Part shown: piece after piece, positions 51,943 through 60,664 of the stretch
Layout: every line of letters begins with the position of its first letter
How positions within the stretch are numbered: the first letter of the stretch is position 1
Assembly: GCF_007828865.1 (NCBI RefSeq)
Contig: NZ_VIVK01000001.1
Coordinates: forward strand, 6,448,001-6,512,000
Length of the DNA stretch: 64,000 nt
Direction: 5' to 3'
From: Kribbella amoyensis
Lineage (GTDB): Bacteria; Actinomycetota; Actinomycetes; Propionibacteriales; Kribbellaceae
Position numbers and translations under genes: made by a program
Notes under the pieces: model-generated
The model's database searches: none
What the model was told of the DNA's origin: nothing
The model's input: only the letters and a program-made list of their open reading frames with translations

Positions 51943-51976
51943 GGGCCTCGGACAGTCTGAGAGCTGTCCAAGGCCC
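51943..51976. terminator. Bidirectional terminator between the RG operon and yebC
   Basis: GGGCCT-c-GGACAG pairs with CTGTCC-a-AGGCCC around an 8-nt loop, 12 bp with one mismatch. It starts 14 nt after the acetylesterase stop and faces the convergent yebC. Confidence 0.65.
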
Positions 51977-51995
51977 CCGGTGGGTGTTCAAGGCG

Positions 51996-52757
51996 TCAGC
52001 CGACGGATTCCATGACCTCGTCGGAGACGTCGAAGTTGGCGAAGACGTTCTGCACGTCGTCGCTGTCCTCGAGGGCCTCGATCAGCCGGAAGATCTTGCC
52101 GGCGCCGTCGGCGTCCAGCTCGATCGTCATCGACGGGACGAACGACGCGTCGGCCGAGTCGTAGTCGATCCCGGCGTCCTGCAGCGCGGTCCGGGCGCCG
52201 ACCAGGTCGGTCGCCTCGGTGACGACCTCCCAGGACTCGCCGAGGTCGTTCACCTCCTCGGCACCGGCCTCCAGGACGGCCTCCATCACGTCGTCCTCGG
52301 ACAGCGACTTGCCGTCCTGCTCCTTCGCGACGACGATCACGCCCTTGCGGTTGAACAGGTAGGCGACCGAGTTCGGATCCGCCAGCGAGCCGCCGTTGCG
52401 GGTCATCGCGGTCCGCACGTCGGCGGCGGCCCGGTTCCGGTTGTCGGTCAGGCACTCGACCAGCATCGCCACGCCGTTCGGGCCGTAGCCCTCGTACATG
52501 ATCGTCTGGTACTCCGCGCCACCGGCCTCGGCGCCCGAGCCGCGCTTGACCGCGCGGTCGATGTTGTCGTTCGGGACCGAGGACTTCTTCGCCTTCTGGA
52601 TGGCGTCGTAGAGCGTCGGGTTGCCGGCCGGGTCACCCCCGCCCATCCGGGCGGCCACCTCGATGTTCTTGATCAGCTTGGCGAAGAGCTTGCCGCGCTT
52701 CGCGTCGATGACCGCTTTCTTGTGCTTGGTGGTGGCCCATTTCGAATGGCCTGACAT
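51996..52757 (-). CDS. yebC: YebC/PmpR family transcriptional regulator (TACO1-like)
   Basis: The 253-aa protein starts [20 protein letters not shown], the diagnostic YebC N-terminus, followed by [20 protein letters not shown] and [20 protein letters not shown]. The family is described as DNA-binding regulators and as translation factors that relieve proline-rich stalling. ATG 52757 is clearly the start. It follows pdxT by 34 nt and in most actinobacteria is followed by ruvC; here the rhamnogalacturonan and Eis/hotdog block (about 14.5 kb) lies between them. Confidence 0.95.
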   Translation of the reverse strand: MSGHSKWATTKHKKAVIDAKRGKLFAKLIKNIEVAARMGGGDPAGNPTLYDAIQKAKKSSVPNDNIDRAVKRGSGAEAGGAEYQTIMYEGYGPNGVAMLVECLTDNRNRAAADVRTAMTRNGGSLADPNSVAYLFNRKGVIVVAKEQDGKSLSEDDVMEAVLEAGAEEVNDLGESWEVVTEATDLVGARTALQDAGIDYDSADASFVPSMTIELDADGAGKIFRLIEALEDSDDVQNVFANFDVSDEVMESVG

Positions 52758-52791
52758 CGCGAACCCAACCCTTCTACCGCTGTTGCCGAAC

Positions 52792-53391
52792 TCAGAGGTC
52801 ACGCACCAGGTCGGCGAAGTACCCGTGCAGCCTGGCGTCCCCGGTCATCTCCGGGTGGAACGACGTGGCCAGCAGCCGATCATGGCGAACCGCGACGATC
52901 CTACCCGCGGCGGGGCCCGAGCTCACCGTCGACAGTACCTCGACCGCCAAGCCGACCCGCTCGACCCACGGTGCCCGGATGAACACGGCGTGGTACGGCG
53001 TGTCGAACGCGGCGAACTCCAGCTCGGCCTCGAACGAGTCCACCTGGCGCCCGAACGCGTTCCGGCGGACCGTGACGTCGAGGCCGCCGAGCGTCTCCTG
53101 GCCCTCGATCCCGCCGGTGATCTCGTTGGCCAGCATGATCATCCCGGCACAGGTCCCGAACACCGGCAGGCCGTCCGCGATCCGCTTCTGCAACGGCTCG
53201 AACAGCTCGAACGACCGGGCCAGCTTGTCCATCGTGGTCGACTCACCGCCGGGCAGCACCAGCGCGTCCACGGCGGCCAGCTCGGCCGGCCGGCGGACCG
53301 GAACGCCCTCGACGCCGACCTGGGCCAGCATGGCGAGGTGCTCGCGCACGTTGCCCTGCAGCGCGAACACCCCGATGACAGGCTTGCTCAC
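52792..53391 (-). CDS. pdxT: Pyridoxal 5'-phosphate synthase glutaminase subunit PdxT
   Basis: PdxT hydrolyses glutamine and passes ammonia to PdxS for PLP synthesis. The 199-aa class I glutamine amidotransferase shows [18 protein letters not shown], the GGES motif (about 48-51), nucleophile Cys81 in [12 protein letters not shown], and the His-Glu pair in SFHPEMTGD (about 178-180). GTG 53391 has GAGGAG 5 nt upstream. It lies 22 nt after an unknown gene that separates it from pdxS. Confidence 0.96.
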   Translation of the reverse strand: MSKPVIGVFALQGNVREHLAMLAQVGVEGVPVRRPAELAAVDALVLPGGESTTMDKLARSFELFEPLQKRIADGLPVFGTCAGMIMLANEITGGIEGQETLGGLDVTVRRNAFGRQVDSFEAELEFAAFDTPYHAVFIRAPWVERVGLAVEVLSTVSSGPAAGRIVAVRHDRLLATSFHPEMTGDARLHGYFADLVRDL

Positions 53392-53413
53392 TTCGCTCCT
53401 CTTCCAGCGGGTC

Positions 53414-53974
53414 TCACAGCGTCACGCGGCGCTGCCAGTCGACGGTGACCTCGATCCGGCCCTCGTCGAACACGGCCGGCAGGTCCCGCTCCCGCAGCAG
53501 CGTCAGGATGTCCTCCAGCAACGGCTCCCCCGGCGCCACGTTCGCGGTGTCCGGGTGCCACACCTTCAGCTCGAGCATGCCGAAGTCGACGGCGTGCCAG
53601 ACGTCGGTGTCGGTGAAGAACACCAGCCCCTTCGGCTCCGCGGCCGCCTCCAGGACCGCCCGGGCGGCGTGGTGGTCCGACGTGTAGCGGACCACCACGA
53701 GGCCGAGCGACTCCAGCTCGGCGAGAACCGAGTCGAGCCGGTCCGGCCCGGTGACGACGGGCCAGGTGGCAGCGTCCTCGGCGAGGTCGGCCAGCGCCTG
53801 GTCGATCAGATCGGGCACCAGCGTGGCCACCTCGGCCGACGGCGCGTCCTCACGAACGGCTTCCGTCAACGCGGCGGTCACGCCCGCGCGGTCGGCGTAC
53901 CCGGACCGGACGAGCACTCGGGCCAGACCGCGCAGCTCGCGCGCGGTCCGCTCGCCGAGCGCCTGCTCGGTCAC
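53414..53974 (-). CDS. Unknown protein encoded between pdxS and pdxT
   Basis: The 186-aa soluble acidic protein has no recognised catalytic motif. Residues 1-70 are helical ([20 protein letters not shown]). About 80-186 alternate strands and helices: [40 protein letters not shown] and a C-terminal [15 protein letters not shown]. It may belong to the DUF6891 group, but I am unsure. The GTG start overlaps the pdxS stop (GTGA) and pdxT follows after 22 nt, so it is co-expressed with PLP synthase. A role linked to PdxS-PdxT is suggested only by position. Confidence 0.7.
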   Translation of the reverse strand: MTEQALGERTARELRGLARVLVRSGYADRAGVTAALTEAVREDAPSAEVATLVPDLIDQALADLAEDAATWPVVTGPDRLDSVLAELESLGLVVVRYTSDHHAARAVLEAAAEPKGLVFFTDTDVWHAVDFGMLELKVWHPDTANVAPGEPLLEDILTLLRERDLPAVFDEGRIEVTVDWQRRVTL

Positions 53975-54876
53975 CAGCCCCGCTCGGCGAGTCGGTGCGG
54001 CTGCGGGATCTCGTCGACGTTGATGCCGACCATCGCCTCGCCGAGCCCACGGGAGACCTTGGCCAGCACGTCCGGGTCGTCGTAGAAGGTGGTCGCCTTG
54101 ACGATCGCCTCGGCGCGCTGGGCCGGGTTGCCGGACTTGAAGATGCCGGAGCCGACGAACACGCCCTCGGCGCCGAGCTGCATCATCATCGCGGCGTCGG
54201 CGGGGGTGGCGATCCCGCCGGCGGTGAACAGCACGACCGGCAGCTTGCCCGCCTGGGCGACCTCCTTGACCAGCTCGTACGGCGCCTGCAGTTCCTTCGC
54301 CGCGACGAACAGCTCGTCCTCGGGCAGGTTCTGCAGCTTGCGGAGCTCCTGGCGGATCTGGCGCATGTGGGTGGTCGCGTTGGACACGTCACCGGTCCCG
54401 GCCTCGCCCTTGGAGCGGATCATCGCCGCGCCCTCGGTGATCCGGCGCAGCGCCTCGCCGAGGTTGGTCGCTCCGCAGACGAAGGGAACGGTGAAGTTCC
54501 ACTTGTCGATGTGGTTCGCGTAGTCGGCCGGGGTGAGCACCTCGGACTCGTCGATGTAGTCCACCCCGAGGCTCTGCAGTACCTGGGCCTCGACGAAGTG
54601 ACCGATCCGGGCCTTGGCCATCACCGGGATCGAGACGGCGCCGATGATGCTGTCGATCATGTCCGGGTCGCTCATCCGGGAGACGCCACCCTGGGCGCGG
54701 ATGTCGGCCGGGACCCGCTCGAGCGCCATCACCGCCACGGCGCCGGCGTCCTCGGCGATCTTGGCCTGCTCGGCCGTCACGACGTCCATGATCACGCCGC
54801 CCTTGAGCATCTCCGCCATCCCGCGCTTCACCTTGGCGGTGCCGGTCTGCGGGGTCGTGTTCTGGCTGTCGGTCAC
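53971..54876 (-). CDS. pdxS: Pyridoxal 5'-phosphate synthase lyase subunit PdxS
   Basis: PdxS builds PLP from ribose 5-phosphate, glyceraldehyde 3-phosphate and ammonia from PdxT. The 301-aa (beta/alpha)8 protein has [20 protein letters not shown] (active-site Asp), [20 protein letters not shown] (the Schiff-base Lys of AKARIGH), [20 protein letters not shown] and [23 protein letters not shown] 54876 is chosen because AGGAGG lies 5 nt upstream. It lies downstream of the MocR gene on the same strand, with a paired inverted repeat in the 87-nt gap. Confidence 0.97.
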   Translation of the reverse strand: MTDSQNTTPQTGTAKVKRGMAEMLKGGVIMDVVTAEQAKIAEDAGAVAVMALERVPADIRAQGGVSRMSDPDMIDSIIGAVSIPVMAKARIGHFVEAQVLQSLGVDYIDESEVLTPADYANHIDKWNFTVPFVCGATNLGEALRRITEGAAMIRSKGEAGTGDVSNATTHMRQIRQELRKLQNLPEDELFVAAKELQAPYELVKEVAQAGKLPVVLFTAGGIATPADAAMMMQLGAEGVFVGSGIFKSGNPAQRAEAIVKATTFYDDPDVLAKVSRGLGEAMVGINVDEIPQPHRLAERGW

Positions 54877-54949
54877 TGCATCCTCCTGGTCAGGGCCGCG
54901 CACATCCTCTGTACGCCGTCCAGCGTAGGGCCAGATCTGCGGCAGGTTT

Positions 54950-54975
54950 CAGTCCACCTCGGATCAAGTGGACTG
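54950..54975. promoter_or_regulatory. Putative PdxR operator upstream of pdxS
   Basis: CAGTCCAC (54950-54957) and GTGGACTG (54968-54975) are perfect inverted 8-mers 10 nt apart. The half AAGTGGACTG resembles the PdxR-binding motif I recall for Corynebacterium glutamicum (AAAGTGG followed by CTA). The right half lies inside the last codons of the MocR gene. On the minus strand, TACGCT downstream is a possible pdxS -10 with a poor -35, fitting activator dependence. It could alternatively be a terminator stem. Confidence 0.6.
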
Positions 54976-56319
54976 AGCCAGCGCGAGGCCCAGCCGGGAC
55001 ACCACGAGCCGCAGTGTCGCGGGCGGCGCGGTGAACGGGATCCGCAGATGCCGCCGGTCCGTACCGTCCGGGGTGAACAGGTCGCCCGCGCCCAGCAGCA
55101 GCCCTTGTTCGCGGGCCGCCTCGAGGACGCGCCGGGCCCGGACCTCGGTCAGCTCCAGCCACAAGGTCATCCCGCCGGTCGGGGTCGACCACGCCACCCC
55201 GGGCAGCGCCTTGAGACCGGATTCGAGGGCGGCCAGGTTCGCCCGGAGGCCGGTCTTGCGGCGCGAGATCACCCGGTCGAGCCGGTCCACGATCGCGAGG
55301 GCGAGCAGGTCGTCCAGCGCACTCGGCGACACCACGCTGAGCTTCGCGGCGGTGTTGATCCGCCGGCGCAACTGACGGCCCGTCCGGACCCAGCCGACCC
55401 GCAGACCACCCCATACGGTCTTGCTGAGCGAGCCCACGCTGACGGTCCGCGGGTACCGGCTGAGCGGATCCGCCTGCTTTCCGCCCGCGAGCCACAGCGG
55501 CCGCATCGTCTCGTCACTGATCAGGGCCGCTCCGTACCGTCGGGCGATCTCGACCACCGCGGTACGCCGGTCCGTGGGAAGGCTGAGGCCGGTCGGGTTG
55601 TGGTTGTCGGCCTGCAGGTAGATCACCTTGGGCTTGTGCCGCCGGCAGAGATGCGCGAGCTGGTCCGTGTCCCACACCCCGGCCGGCCAGCCGACCACGT
55701 CGAGCCGGTGTTTGCGCAACAGGTCGAACGCCGCCGGGTACGTCGGGGTCTCGGTGATCGCGATCCCCGGTCCGAGGTCGAGGCCGGCGAGCGCCGCGTT
55801 CAACCCGGCGGCCGCGCCCACGGTGAGAGTCAGCTGGCCGGGCTCGGTCGGTACGCCCTCTTTGGTGAGTCGCTCGGCGAGCGCGGTCCGCAGTTCGAGC
55901 GACCCACCGGGCGGCGGGCCGTCACCACCCATCGCCTGCGGAAGCCCGTCCGCCACGATCTGCGCGGCCACCTCGGCGACGTCATGCGGAGCAGCCGTCG
56001 TCGCGAACCGCAGATCCAGGACAGGCTGATCCCCCGCCGTCACGGTCGACACCGGCGCGATCGGGTCGAGCAACCGATCAAGCGGCCGCACATGCGTCCC
56101 CGAACCACGACGCGTCTCCAGTACCCCGTCCGCGCGCAGCTGGTCGAGCGCTCGAACGACGGTCACCCGGCTCACCCCGAGGCGCTCGGCCAGTACCCGC
56201 TCCGAAGGCAACCGCGAACCGATCGAAAGATCCCCCCGCTCGATCCGCCGAAGCACCAGCGCCTCGACCTGCTCGGTCTTCGTCCCGTCCGCCGAATCCA
56301 GATCATTCCCCCGCCACAT
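54964..56319 (-). CDS. MocR/PdxR-type regulator (GntR HTH fused to aminotransferase-like domain)
   Basis: The 451-aa protein combines a GntR winged helix (about 15-80: QVEALVLRRIERGDLSIGSR, LPSERVLAERLGVSRVTVVR, ALDQLRADGVLETRRGSGTH) with a fold-type I aminotransferase-like domain (about 100-451). The latter holds the PLP-site motifs NHNPTGLS, ISDETMRPL and SLSKTVWGGLRVGW, with the PLP-binding Lys in SLSK. Proteins of this type next to pdxS are PdxR, PLP-sensing activators of pdxST. Here it lies upstream of pdxS in the same direction, not divergent as in many actinobacteria. Confidence 0.92.
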   Translation of the reverse strand: MWRGNDLDSADGTKTEQVEALVLRRIERGDLSIGSRLPSERVLAERLGVSRVTVVRALDQLRADGVLETRRGSGTHVRPLDRLLDPIAPVSTVTAGDQPVLDLRFATTAAPHDVAEVAAQIVADGLPQAMGGDGPPPGGSLELRTALAERLTKEGVPTEPGQLTLTVGAAAGLNAALAGLDLGPGIAITETPTYPAAFDLLRKHRLDVVGWPAGVWDTDQLAHLCRRHKPKVIYLQADNHNPTGLSLPTDRRTAVVEIARRYGAALISDETMRPLWLAGGKQADPLSRYPRTVSVGSLSKTVWGGLRVGWVRTGRQLRRRINTAAKLSVVSPSALDDLLALAIVDRLDRVISRRKTGLRANLAALESGLKALPGVAWSTPTGGMTLWLELTEVRARRVLEAAREQGLLLGAGDLFTPDGTDRRHLRIPFTAPPATLRLVVSRLGLALAQST

Positions 56320-56380
56320 GAGTCCAGTCTCCCACCATTGGCCTCATCCCCCACCCCCTCTCGTCGCACGCCCCCACCGC

Positions 56381-57150
56381 GTACCCCGGCCACGGTGGCC
56401 GTCCACGCCCACCTTGAGCACGCACCAGCCATCCACGCCGACCTTGGGCACCCACCGACCACCCGCACCCACCACCAACGACCAGCCCGCGCACAAAGTC
56501 GGCCCACCACGGCGTACCACGGCACACCCACCTCGTACCCCGGCGACGGTGACCATCCGCGCCCACCTTGAGCACGCACCAGCCATCCACGCCGACCTTG
56601 GGCACCCACCGACCACCCGCACCCACCACCAACGACCAACCCGCGCACAAAGTCGGCCCACCACGGCGTACCACGGCACACCCACCTCGTACCCCGGCGA
56701 CGGTGACCATCCGCGCCCACCTTGAGCACGCACCAGCCATCCACGCCGACCTTGGGCACCCACCGACCACCCGCACCCACCACCAACGACCAGCCCGCGC
56801 ACAAAGTCGCCCACCACGGCCCAGCCGAGCACCGCAGGGCAGACCAATCGCGCACCCACCGCGTACCCCGGCCACGGTGACCATCCGCGCCCACCTTGAG
56901 CACGCACCAGCCATCCACGCCCACCTTGAGCACGCACCGGCCATCCACGCCGACCTTGGGCACCCAGCGACCACCCGCACCCACCACCAACGACCAGCCC
57001 GCGCACAAAGTCGCCCGCCACGGCCCAGCCGAGCGCCGCGGGGCAGACCAATCGCGCACCCACCACGTACCCCGGCGACGGTGGCCGTCCGCGGGCGAGC
57101 TTGGGCACGCGCCAGCCGACCCCGCGTCGACCTTGGGCACCAACCAACCA
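56381..57150. repeat. Tandem-repeat array (about 4.5 units of 154-204 bp)
   Basis: Units begin at 56381, 56535, 56689, 56863 and 57067, each with GTACCCCGGC. Units 1 and 2 are 154 bp and nearly identical; unit 3 is 174 and unit 4 is 204 because of a different tail and an extra about 30-bp sub-repeat; unit 5 is partial and degenerate. The sub-repeat core is CACCTTGAGCACGCACC / GACCTTGGGCACCCACC. The plus strand is C-rich, so the minus strand carries G-runs (GGTGGTGGGTGCGGGTGG) in each unit. Unit length is not a multiple of three, so it is not coding. It fills most of the 915-nt gap between the MocR and polymerase genes. Confidence 0.92.
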
Positions 57151-57234
57151 CAGCTGCCCGCCGTGGATGGGCGGATCGTGCGCAAAGTGTGGTTGGCGGG
57201 GGCGGGTGTCGGTGGGGGGTGTGAGGATGTCGAG

Positions 57235-58890
57235 GTGGATCTCAGGTGGGCTTTGGCGCCGGTGGTGGGGGGTGGGGCCGAGGTTGTTCCGGTGCGGGCC
57301 GACGGGTCGGCGGCCGGGGAGATCCGGCGGGAGCGGGACCTGGTGGCCGCGGTGGCTTCGCGGCCTGAGGTGAGTCGGTGGATCTGGCGGTCGACGGCCG
57401 AGGTGTACCCGCGGTTGCTGGCGGCCGGGGTCCGGGTGGAGCGGTGCTACGACATGGAGTGCGCCGAGGTCCTGCTGCTCGGGCACGAGGGACGCCTGGG
57501 CGAGCCGCGGTCCGTCGCCGCGGCCTGGGCCCGGTTGACCGGTGCGCCGGTGCCGCCCGATCCGCCGCTGCGGCCCGCCGATCCGAACGAGCAGTCCTCG
57601 TTGTTCGAGGTCGAGGCCGAGCCGGTGCCGTTGCCGACCCTGCTCGCGGTGTACGCCGACCAGCTCACGCGGCATTCCAGAAGCCAGTACCCGGATCGCC
57701 TGCGCCTGCTCACCGCGTCCGAGTCGTCCGGCATGCTGATCGCGGCCGAGATGGACCGGGCCGGGTTGCCGTGGAGTGCCGAGGTCCACCGCGCCCTGCT
57801 GACCGAGTTGCTGGGTGAGCGCTTCGGCGGGACGGGTGAGCCGCGTCGGTTGACCGAGCTGGCCGACCAGGTGTCCGCCGCGTTCGGTCGGCGGGTGCGA
57901 CCGGATCTCCCGGCGGACGTGCTGAAGGCGTTCAAGCAGGCCGGATACCTGCTGCGCTCGACCCGTCGGTGGGAGCTGGAGACCATCGACCATCCCGCGG
58001 TCGCGCCCCTGATCGAGTACAAGAAGCTCTACCGGATCTACACGGCGAACGGGTGGACCTGGTTGCACGACTGGGTGCACGACGGGCGGTTCCGGCCGGG
58101 GTTCGTCCCCGGTGGCACGGTGTCCGGGCGCTGGGTGACCAACGGGGGTGGCGGTCTGCAGATCCCGAAGGTGATTCGCCGGGCGGTGGTCGCGGATCCC
58201 GGCTGGCGGCTCGTGGTCGCGGACGCGTCCCAGCTGGAGCCGCGGGTCCTGGCCGCGATCTCCCGGGACCCCGGGCTGATGGCGGTGTCGGGTGACGCCG
58301 CCGATCTGTACAAGGCGGTGTCGGACACGGCGTTCTCGGGTGACCGGGCGGCCGCCAAGCTGGCTGTGCTCGGCGCCATCTACGGTCAGACCTCCGGCGA
58401 CGGCCTGCAGAATCTGGCGGCCCTGCGGAAGCGGTTCCCCCGTGCGGTGCAGTACGTCGACGACGCGGCGCGCGCGGGTGAGGAGGGGCGGCTGGTGCGG
58501 ACGTGGCTCGGCCGGACCTGCCCGCCGTCCGGCTCGCAGTTGGACGCGCAGATGGTGGAGGACCAGATCGTCGAGGAGCCGCAGGTCGACGAGCGGCAGG
58601 CCCGGGCCCGTGGCCGGTTCACCCGCAACTTCGTCGTCCAGGGCAGCGCGGCCGACTGGGCGTTGCTGATGATGGCGGCGCTGCGGCAGTCGATCGCGGG
58701 ACTCGAAGCGGAGCTGGTGTTCTTCCAGCACGACGAGGTGATCGTGCACTGCCCGGCCGGCGAGGCGGAGCAGGTCGCCACCGCGATCCAGGCCGCCGGC
58801 GATCTCGCGGGCGAGCTCACCTTCGGCAGGACGCCGACCCGGTTCCCGTTCTCCACCGCGATCGTCGAGTCGTACTCCGACGCCAAGTGA
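57235..58890 (+). CDS. Pol I-family bifunctional 3'-5' exonuclease/DNA polymerase
   Basis: The 551-aa protein is a family A polymerase module without the 5' nuclease. An N-terminal degenerate 3'-5' exonuclease-like part spans about 1-170. Polymerase motifs follow: A VVADASQLEPRVLAAIS (about 322-338), B region DRAAAKLAVLGAIYGQTSGD and C VFFQHDEVIVHCP. The substitutions (DASQLEPR for DYSQIELR) are usual for this actinobacterial subfamily. GTG 57235 is chosen because orthologues begin near RWALAP and GAGG lies 8 nt upstream; the open frame extends further into the repeat array. Its cellular role is unknown; DNA repair is plausible. Confidence 0.88.
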   Translation: MDLRWALAPVVGGGAEVVPVRADGSAAGEIRRERDLVAAVASRPEVSRWIWRSTAEVYPRLLAAGVRVERCYDMECAEVLLLGHEGRLGEPRSVAAAWARLTGAPVPPDPPLRPADPNEQSSLFEVEAEPVPLPTLLAVYADQLTRHSRSQYPDRLRLLTASESSGMLIAAEMDRAGLPWSAEVHRALLTELLGERFGGTGEPRRLTELADQVSAAFGRRVRPDLPADVLKAFKQAGYLLRSTRRWELETIDHPAVAPLIEYKKLYRIYTANGWTWLHDWVHDGRFRPGFVPGGTVSGRWVTNGGGGLQIPKVIRRAVVADPGWRLVVADASQLEPRVLAAISRDPGLMAVSGDAADLYKAVSDTAFSGDRAAAKLAVLGAIYGQTSGDGLQNLAALRKRFPRAVQYVDDAARAGEEGRLVRTWLGRTCPPSGSQLDAQMVEDQIVEEPQVDERQARARGRFTRNFVVQGSAADWALLMMAALRQSIAGLEAELVFFQHDEVIVHCPAGEAEQVATAIQAAGDLAGELTFGRTPTRFPFSTAIVESYSDAK

Positions 58891-58896
58891 CCCGGA

Positions 58897-59871
58897 TCAG
58901 GTCAGCTGATCGGGCAACCCGCAAGCCGCGAAGTCGACGCCCTCGAAGGCGGTCAGCTCCGCGATCAACCCACCCTCGATCCGGAACACGTCGAACCCGA
59001 ACGGCAGATACCGCGTACCACCGGGCTCCCGCAGGTACGCCGCGAGCGCGGGCTGCCGGTTGAGCCCCGTGACCAGGAACCGCCAGTCCCCGCGATTGTC
59101 CGGGCCACCCGGGACGAAGTTCGCCGCGAACGACCTCTCCGCCATCTCCCGGCCCGCGAACCAGAACGGGTACGGCGGCATGATGATGCGGACGTCCTCG
59201 TGCATCAACGCGGCCAGCCCGGACGCGTCCTGCCGTTCGAACGCCGCCACGTACTTCGCAAGCAACGCCTGCTCCTCGGTACTGGGGTCTCCGGCCGCCG
59301 CCCACTCGGTCCGCCGGGACGGCAGGTGGTCCCGCAGGACCGGCCGGGCCCGCTGCAGCGCACTGTTGACCGAGGCAACGGTCAGGCCGAGCACGTCGGC
59401 GGTCTCCCGAGCCGGCCAGCCGAGCACGTCGCGGAAGATCAGCACCGCCCGTTGCCGCGCGGGCAGCTGCTGGATCGCGGTGAGGAACGCGAGCTCGATC
59501 GTCTCCCGCCGGATCGCCTGCGCGTCGGGCTCCTCGGCCCGGTCGAGCAGGACATCGGGGATCGGCTGCAGCCACGGCAGGTCGTCCCGGGCAGGCAGCG
59601 CCTCGGCCGGGAACGAGGCCGGCTCGAGCTGGTGCGGCAGGACGCGCCGCGGCCGCCGGGCGTCGTCGATGCACGCGTTGGTCGCGATCCGGTACAGCCA
59701 GGCCCGGAAGCTGGACCGGCCCTCGAACGAGTCGCGGCTGCGCCAGGCCCGCAGGAACGTCTCCTGGACCAGGTCCTCGGCGTCGTCGTACGACCCGAGC
59801 ATCCGGTAGCAGTGCACCCGCAACTCGTGCCGGTACCGCTCGGCCTGCTCCGCGAACGCCTCGTCGGTCAA
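58897..59871 (-). CDS. ECF sigma factor of the SigG/SigJ-like (TIGR02960) type with SnoaL-like C-terminus
   Basis: The 324-aa protein has sigma region 2 (RYRHELRVHCYRMLGSYDDA, EDLVQETFLRAWRSRDSFEG, SSFRAWLYRIATNACIDDAR), the linker DDLPWLQPIPDVLLD, region 4 (ELAFLTAIQQLPARQRAVLI, DVLGLTVASVNSALQRARPV) and an added SnoaL-like domain (about 200-324: LLAKYVAAFERQDASGLAAL, HEDVRIIMPPYPFWFAGREM). Such sigma factors work without an anti-sigma factor and use the C-terminal domain for control. TTG 59871 is the start: GGAGGA lies 6 nt upstream and TTGA overlaps the stop of the preceding gene. Confidence 0.9.
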   Translation of the reverse strand: MTDEAFAEQAERYRHELRVHCYRMLGSYDDAEDLVQETFLRAWRSRDSFEGRSSFRAWLYRIATNACIDDARRPRRVLPHQLEPASFPAEALPARDDLPWLQPIPDVLLDRAEEPDAQAIRRETIELAFLTAIQQLPARQRAVLIFRDVLGWPARETADVLGLTVASVNSALQRARPVLRDHLPSRRTEWAAAGDPSTEEQALLAKYVAAFERQDASGLAALMHEDVRIIMPPYPFWFAGREMAERSFAANFVPGGPDNRGDWRFLVTGLNRQPALAAYLREPGGTRYLPFGFDVFRIEGGLIAELTAFEGVDFAACGLPDQLT

Positions 59872-60353
59872 CTGCCGTCCTCCAGCTCGATGGTGCTCGG
59901 CATCGGGGCGTGCCCGGCCAGCCGGAACCAGGTGACCAGCCGGCGTCTGCGCAACTCCCGCGTCGACACCACGATGTCGTTGTGGAAACGCCGCGCGAGC
60001 TGGACGCGCCGGACAGCGGCCGACAACTCCCCCGACCACGGCTCCACCTCGGTCGAGGTCGCCGTGATCGCGCGGGTCAGGACGGACTCGCACTGCTCCC
60101 GGTCGTCGTCGTCCGCGGCCCGGGCCCGATGCGCGGCGTCCAGCAGCAACAACGAGGACGCCGGGTCGAGCACACCGCTGCCCGCCAGCTCGGCGACGAG
60201 CGCGGAACGGCGGGTCAGCTCGGCGTCCAGGCGTGCGCGAGCGGTCGCGACCCGGTGGTGCAACCGGTCGAGCCGCCCGGCGGTCCAGGTCGCGTACGCG
60301 GCCAGCAGCAACAGCACCACCCCGACCGCCAGCAGGATCCCGGACAACTCCAC
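59868..60353 (-). CDS. LemA-like membrane-anchored protein
   Basis: The 161-aa protein has one N-terminal membrane helix (SGILLAVGVVLLLLAAYATW). A helical cytoplasmic region begins RLDRLHHRVATARARLDAEL and contains ARRFHNDIVVSTRELRRRRL and a short proline-containing end LAGHAPMPSTIE. The helix plus (F/Y)-(H/Y)-N and R-x-x-P pattern recalls LemA proteins, but the fit is loose. Its stop overlaps the TTG start of the ECF sigma gene, so sigma translation depends on it. A regulatory link to the sigma factor is possible but not shown. Confidence 0.7.
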   Translation of the reverse strand: MELSGILLAVGVVLLLLAAYATWTAGRLDRLHHRVATARARLDAELTRRSALVAELAGSGVLDPASSLLLLDAAHRARAADDDDREQCESVLTRAITATSTEVEPWSGELSAAVRRVQLARRFHNDIVVSTRELRRRRLVTWFRLAGHAPMPSTIELEDGS

Positions 60354-60392
60354 GGTCCCATTCGATCACTGATCCTGGAGCGCCGACGCCCC

Positions 60393-60446
60393 GGCCGGGA
60401 CCTCGGACCGGGCCTGATCGTGGTCCCCGACCAGCTCGTCGACCGC
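60393..60446 (+). pseudogene. Possible remnant of an S-methyl-5'-thioadenosine phosphorylase gene
   Basis: In the 311-nt gap between the divergent LemA-like and SARP genes, the plus strand encodes GRDLGPGLIVVPDQLVDR. This closely resembles the conserved segment of MTA phosphorylases (D-x-x-P-G-x-x-V-x-x-D-Q-x-V-D-R). Similarity stops on both sides and there is no start codon or complete domain. It may be a decayed fragment or chance. The rest of the gap shows only the SARP promoter. Confidence 0.35.
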
Positions 60447-60570
60447 CTGGGCGACGTCCGCCACATCAGGGCCTGCAGGCGGCGGCTCGGTGACGACCTC
60501 GGCCGGAAGCCACCCCTACGCTCCGGACCGGGATCGCCGATGTCCTCGGTGGCTGACCGCGCACGCTCGG

Positions 60571-60599
60571 TTGCCACGCAGAGTGAACACCGGCAAGAT
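60571..60599 (+). promoter_or_regulatory. Candidate promoter of the SARP regulator gene
   Basis: TTGCCA (60571-60576) and CAAGAT (60594-60599) are 17 nt apart. Transcription would start near 60606, leaving a leader of about 60 nt before GTG 60665. The -10 is a weak match. Confidence 0.4.
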
Positions 60600-60664
60600 G
60601 AAGGATGCATGTGAGCCGAGCGTCTCAGGGGTCGGGACGCCGGTTGATCGCTGGGGGTGGTCGC

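Noticed and set aside
56381-57150. Tandem array as a CRISPR
   Set aside because: Units are 154-204 bp, the sequences between motifs are repeated too, and no cas genes are present.
56344-58749. Very long minus-strand open frame with repeated Gly/Trp/Val-rich peptide through the tandem repeats
   Set aside because: It is antisense to the polymerase gene and crosses repeat units whose length (154 bp) is not a multiple of three. Codon use is unlike the neighbours, so it is a high-GC shadow frame.
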